From the NCBI RefSeq assembly GCF_000526215.1, contig NZ_JAFQ01000004.1, forward strand, positions 1,116,001-1,180,000: a stretch of 64,000 nt of DNA, given 5' to 3'. The notes beneath the pieces were generated by a model. The model was not told the origin of the DNA and made no database searches. It was given only the letters and a program-made list of their open reading frames with translations. Shown here piece by piece: positions 61,591 to 64,000 of this stretch (its first letter is position 1; each line of letters opens with the position of its first letter). A program made the position numbers and the translations under genes. This DNA is from Nocardia sp. BMG51109. GTDB lineage: Bacteria; Actinomycetota; Actinomycetes; Mycobacteriales; Mycobacteriaceae.

Positions 61591-62015
61591 TGTTCGGTTC
61601 GTGACCGACGAGTTTCGATAACCGGTCCCTGGTAACGCGACCACCCGGTAGTCGAGTCCGGGCCGTTTCGTGCGGATTCAGTTGATGCTGCAGGCCACCG
61701 GGTGATGGCGGTGAGCGAAGGCGCCGACGTACCTGCCGGCCCGCATCTGCGACGAATAGATGCTGCAATGAATCACGGACCGGGCCGGCCGAGCCCACTC
61801 GTGCTGAAAGATGACTCGAGGCGCGTTACGGCGTATTCGGGGCTGTTTCTCGAGCGCAGGTGCGTAGGGAATCGATGTAGGCGGTCATGGCGTCGCGGTT
61901 GCGGGTGAGTAGGTCTATGCGGTGGGCTAGGCGGTCTCGTTGTTGTTCGAGCGAATTGACGCCTTCATCGACGTGATTTCCGTATGACCGGTGTGTGGTC
62001 TGGGACCTGCTGAAC
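61591..62015. other. intergenic region with gene debris
   Basis: No intact gene. The right part holds the minus-strand MerR-like tail listed separately. The left part (61591-61820) shows no coding signal or clear signal. Confidence 0.4.
61826..61990 (-). pseudogene. C-terminal remnant of a MerR-family regulator
   Basis: Read leftwards, the frame ending at the TAA 61826-61828 encodes VNSLEQQRDRLAHRIDLLTRNRDAMTAYIDSL, the coiled-coil tail typical of MerR-family proteins. The DNA-binding head is missing: the frame has no good start and runs back into the mntH stop region. Confidence 0.4.
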
Positions 62016-63260
62016 TCAGCCGCCCGTCACCGTGAGGTAGATCAGCAGCAGGTTGAGTACCGAGATCACCGCGGCGATCAGCCAGGCGGCGGCGGTGGTC
62101 CAGCGGTGGTTGGTGTCGGGGCCCATCAGGGTGCGGTCGCTGGTGAAGCGGACCAGGGGGATCAGGGCGAACGGGATGCCGAAGGACAGGACGACCTGGG
62201 AGATGATCAGGGCGCGGGTCGGGTCGATGCCTACTGCCAGGATGATCAAAGCCGGGAGGAGGGTGATCAGGCGGCGCAGCAGCAGGGGGATGCGGCGGCG
62301 CAGCAGCCCTTCCATGATCATCGCGCCGGCGTAGGCGCCGACCGATGTGGACGCCAGGCCGGAGGCCAGCAGGCCGACCGCCAGCAGCAGCGCCGCCCAC
62401 GGGCCCAGGGCGTCGCCCACCGCGGCGTGTGCGGACTCGAGGGTGTCCACCTCGCCGCGGCCGTTCAGGGTGTTCGCGGCCATCAGCAGCATGGACAGGT
62501 TCACCGCGCCGGCGATCACCATCGCCAGACCGACGTCGACGCGGGTGATCCGCAACAGCCGCGCGCGCTCCGGACCGGCGGCCGGTTGGCCGTGCCGATC
62601 GCGGGACAGCGCCGAATGCAGGTAGATCGCGTGCGGCATCACCGTCGCGCCGATCATCGCCGCCGCCAGCAGCACGCTCTCCGCGCCGTCGAAGCGCGGC
62701 AGCAGGCCGCCCACCGTGCCGGACGGCGACGGCGGCGAGATCACCACGCTGGCCATGAAGCCGATCGCGATGATCACCAGCAGGCCGATGATGACCCGCT
62801 CGAACGGCTTCTGGCCGCGCCGGTTCTGCACCGTCAGCAGCCCCATCGAGACCACGCCGGTGATCACGCCGCCGAGCAGCAGCGGGAGATCGAACAGCAG
62901 GTACAGCGCGATCGCGCCGCCCACCACTTCGGCCAGATCCGTTGCCATGGCGACCAACTCGGCCTGCACCCAGTACGCCAGCCTGGTCGGCCGGCCGGAC
63001 CGGTCGCGCACCACCTCCGGCAGCGTGCGACCGGTGACCAGGCCCAGCTTCGCCGACAGGAACTGCACCAGCGCGGCCATCACGTTGGCCAGCACGATCA
63101 CCCACACCAGCAGGTAGCCGAACTGCGCACCGGCGCTGATATTCGACGCGACGTTGCCGGGGTCGACGTAGGCGATGGCGGCCACGAAGGCCGGGCCGAG
63201 CAGGATGGTCGCCGACCGCGCCCGGCGGAACGACGTGCGGGGCGGGGCGGCGGTGCTCAT
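62016..63260 (-). CDS. mntH: Nramp-family divalent metal transporter MntH
   Basis: 414 residues with about eleven membrane helices. The metal-binding motif is DPGNVASN in the first helix (about 32-39), and the sixth-helix motif is MPHAIYLHSAL near 205. Nramp proteins import Mn(II) or Fe(II) with protons. The first helix starts at LLGPAFVAAIAYVDPGN. The 60 bp upstream are AT-rich (GAATTTATTTTACG) and should contain the promoter. No regulator is adjacent; the MerR-like remnant lies just downstream. Confidence 0.93.
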   Translation of the reverse strand: MSTAAPPRTSFRRARSATILLGPAFVAAIAYVDPGNVASNISAGAQFGYLLVWVIVLANVMAALVQFLSAKLGLVTGRTLPEVVRDRSGRPTRLAYWVQAELVAMATDLAEVVGGAIALYLLFDLPLLLGGVITGVVSMGLLTVQNRRGQKPFERVIIGLLVIIAIGFMASVVISPPSPSGTVGGLLPRFDGAESVLLAAAMIGATVMPHAIYLHSALSRDRHGQPAAGPERARLLRITRVDVGLAMVIAGAVNLSMLLMAANTLNGRGEVDTLESAHAAVGDALGPWAALLLAVGLLASGLASTSVGAYAGAMIMEGLLRRRIPLLLRRLITLLPALIILAVGIDPTRALIISQVVLSFGIPFALIPLVRFTSDRTLMGPDTNHRWTTAAAWLIAAVISVLNLLLIYLTVTGG

Positions 63261-63327
63261 GAATTTATTTTACGGGTCTCCGAACTTTTTGTTGAGCTGA
63301 CCCTGTAAGAATCGGCTGCGCTGCTGG

Positions 63328-64000
63328 TCAGATCCCCAGGCCCCGGGCCAGCACGGGCCAGGAGTTCATGAAATCGTCGCGCCAGTAGCCCCACGAGTGC
63401 GTGCCCGAGTCGCGGAAGTTGTAGGTCGCGGGGATGGCCAGCGAGTCCAGCTTCGTCTTCAGGTTGTGGGTGCAGTAGTTGGTGCCGGCCTCGATGACGC
63501 CGCCGACCAGGATCTGATTGGCCACGCCGTAGGAGCCGGGCAGCGCATACGGGCCGTTCATGGTGTCGTAGACGCCGGGCAGGCCGTTGCCGGTGGAGAT
63601 GTACATGTCCAGGCCGCGCAGCTTGTCGGCGTTCACGTACGGGTCGTTCTCCACCCAGGCCGGGGAGTCGTCGGGGCCGTACATGTTGGTGACGTCACCG
63701 CCGCCCCAGGTGTTCACCGTCAGCTTGACGAATTCCTGGCCGGTCGGGTCGCTGGTCTGGGCGCAGCCGGAGTAGGCGGCGGCGGCCTGGTACAGGCCGG
63801 GCTTGTGGATCGGCAGGTTCAGCACCGTGGTGCCCGAGGTGGACAGGCCCGCGACGGCGTTCTTGCCGTTGGTGCCCAGCGCGCCGTCGATCAGCGGCGG
63901 CAGCTCCTCGGTGAAGAAGGTGGTCCACTTGTTGCGGCCCAGGGTGGGGTCGTCGTTCACCCAGTCGGTGTAGTAGCTCCACTTGCCGCCGATCGGCTGG
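63328..64000 (-). CDS. mycolyltransferase, antigen 85 family, 5' end outside the window
   Basis: The C-terminal 224 codons are visible; the gene enters from the right edge. The alpha/beta-hydrolase Ser is in GLSTSGTTVLNLP, the Glu/Asp region follows VWENDPYVNADKLRGLDMYISTGNG-like text, and the catalytic His is in SGTHSWGYWRDDF. The N-terminal visible part GGKWSYYTDWVNDDPTLGRNKWTTFFTEELPPLI matches antigen 85 proteins. These secreted enzymes transfer mycolic acids to trehalose and arabinogalactan, so the organism makes a mycolate envelope. Confidence 0.9.
   Translation of the reverse strand, partial: QPIGGKWSYYTDWVNDDPTLGRNKWTTFFTEELPPLIDGALGTNGKNAVAGLSTSGTTVLNLPIHKPGLYQAAAAYSGCAQTSDPTGQEFVKLTVNTWGGGDVTNMYGPDDSPAWVENDPYVNADKLRGLDMYISTGNGLPGVYDTMNGPYALPGSYGVANQILVGGVIEAGTNYCTHNLKTKLDSLAIPATYNFRDSGTHSWGYWRDDFMNSWPVLARGLGI

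Overview
The window is high-GC actinobacterial DNA, most likely from a mycolic-acid-containing genus such as Nocardia. Several gene families point the same way: an antigen-85-type mycolyltransferase at the right edge, an MbtG-type lysine N-monooxygenase, IdeR/DmdR-type iron boxes, an accessory SecA2, an MTB12-like secreted protein and WXG100/ESX-type proteins. Nothing resembles a phage, a CRISPR array or an intact insertion sequence.

Positions 1-26,700 hold a mycobactin/nocobactin-family siderophore locus, broken into two blocks. The left block is an NRPS that runs off the window (1-1418), an aryl-carrier/Cy/A/T NRPS (1454-4975) and a divergent siderophore-interacting reductase (5102-5800), with two iron boxes between them. 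The right block (13,238-26,091, leftward) has MbtG, a formyltransferase, a C-A-T NRPS, a stand-alone degraded adenylation domain, a siderophore-binding lipoprotein, a C-T NRPS and an IrtAB-like ABC pair. Between the blocks lie SecA2, decayed gene remnants, an acetyltransferase, a transglutaminase-like protein, a DUF3159 protein and a TetR/aldo-keto reductase pair with two operator palindromes.

Positions 26,700-39,160 are accessory. They carry a pseudouridine synthase, an EXLDI protein, a CPBP protease and a large DUF2637 protein with about 100-residue repeats. They also carry a compact putative RiPP operon: a 71-residue precursor, a radical SAM/SPASM protein, and an E1-YcaO cyclodehydratase ending in a PxPxP tail.

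Positions 39,661-45,048 are the S10 ribosomal protein operon, rpsJ to rpsQ, ending at a perfect 40-bp terminator palindrome.

Positions 45,500-56,900 contain a DUF4442 protein behind a 24-bp palindrome, an orphan lycopene-cyclase-like protein, a short tandem repeat array, an SDR, an enoyl-CoA hydratase divergent from a double-TetR (Mce3R-like) regulator, a DrrABC-like exporter, an aldehyde dehydrogenase homologue without its catalytic cysteine, and a flavoprotein. A dispersed hairpin repeat occurs three times here.

Positions 57,000-64,000 contain an XRE regulator, then a type VII secretion toxin module: three small genes, two WXG100 proteins, a toxin with an Ntox37-like C terminus, an immunity candidate and a truncated second immunity copy. 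An MntH transporter and the partial mycolyltransferase follow.
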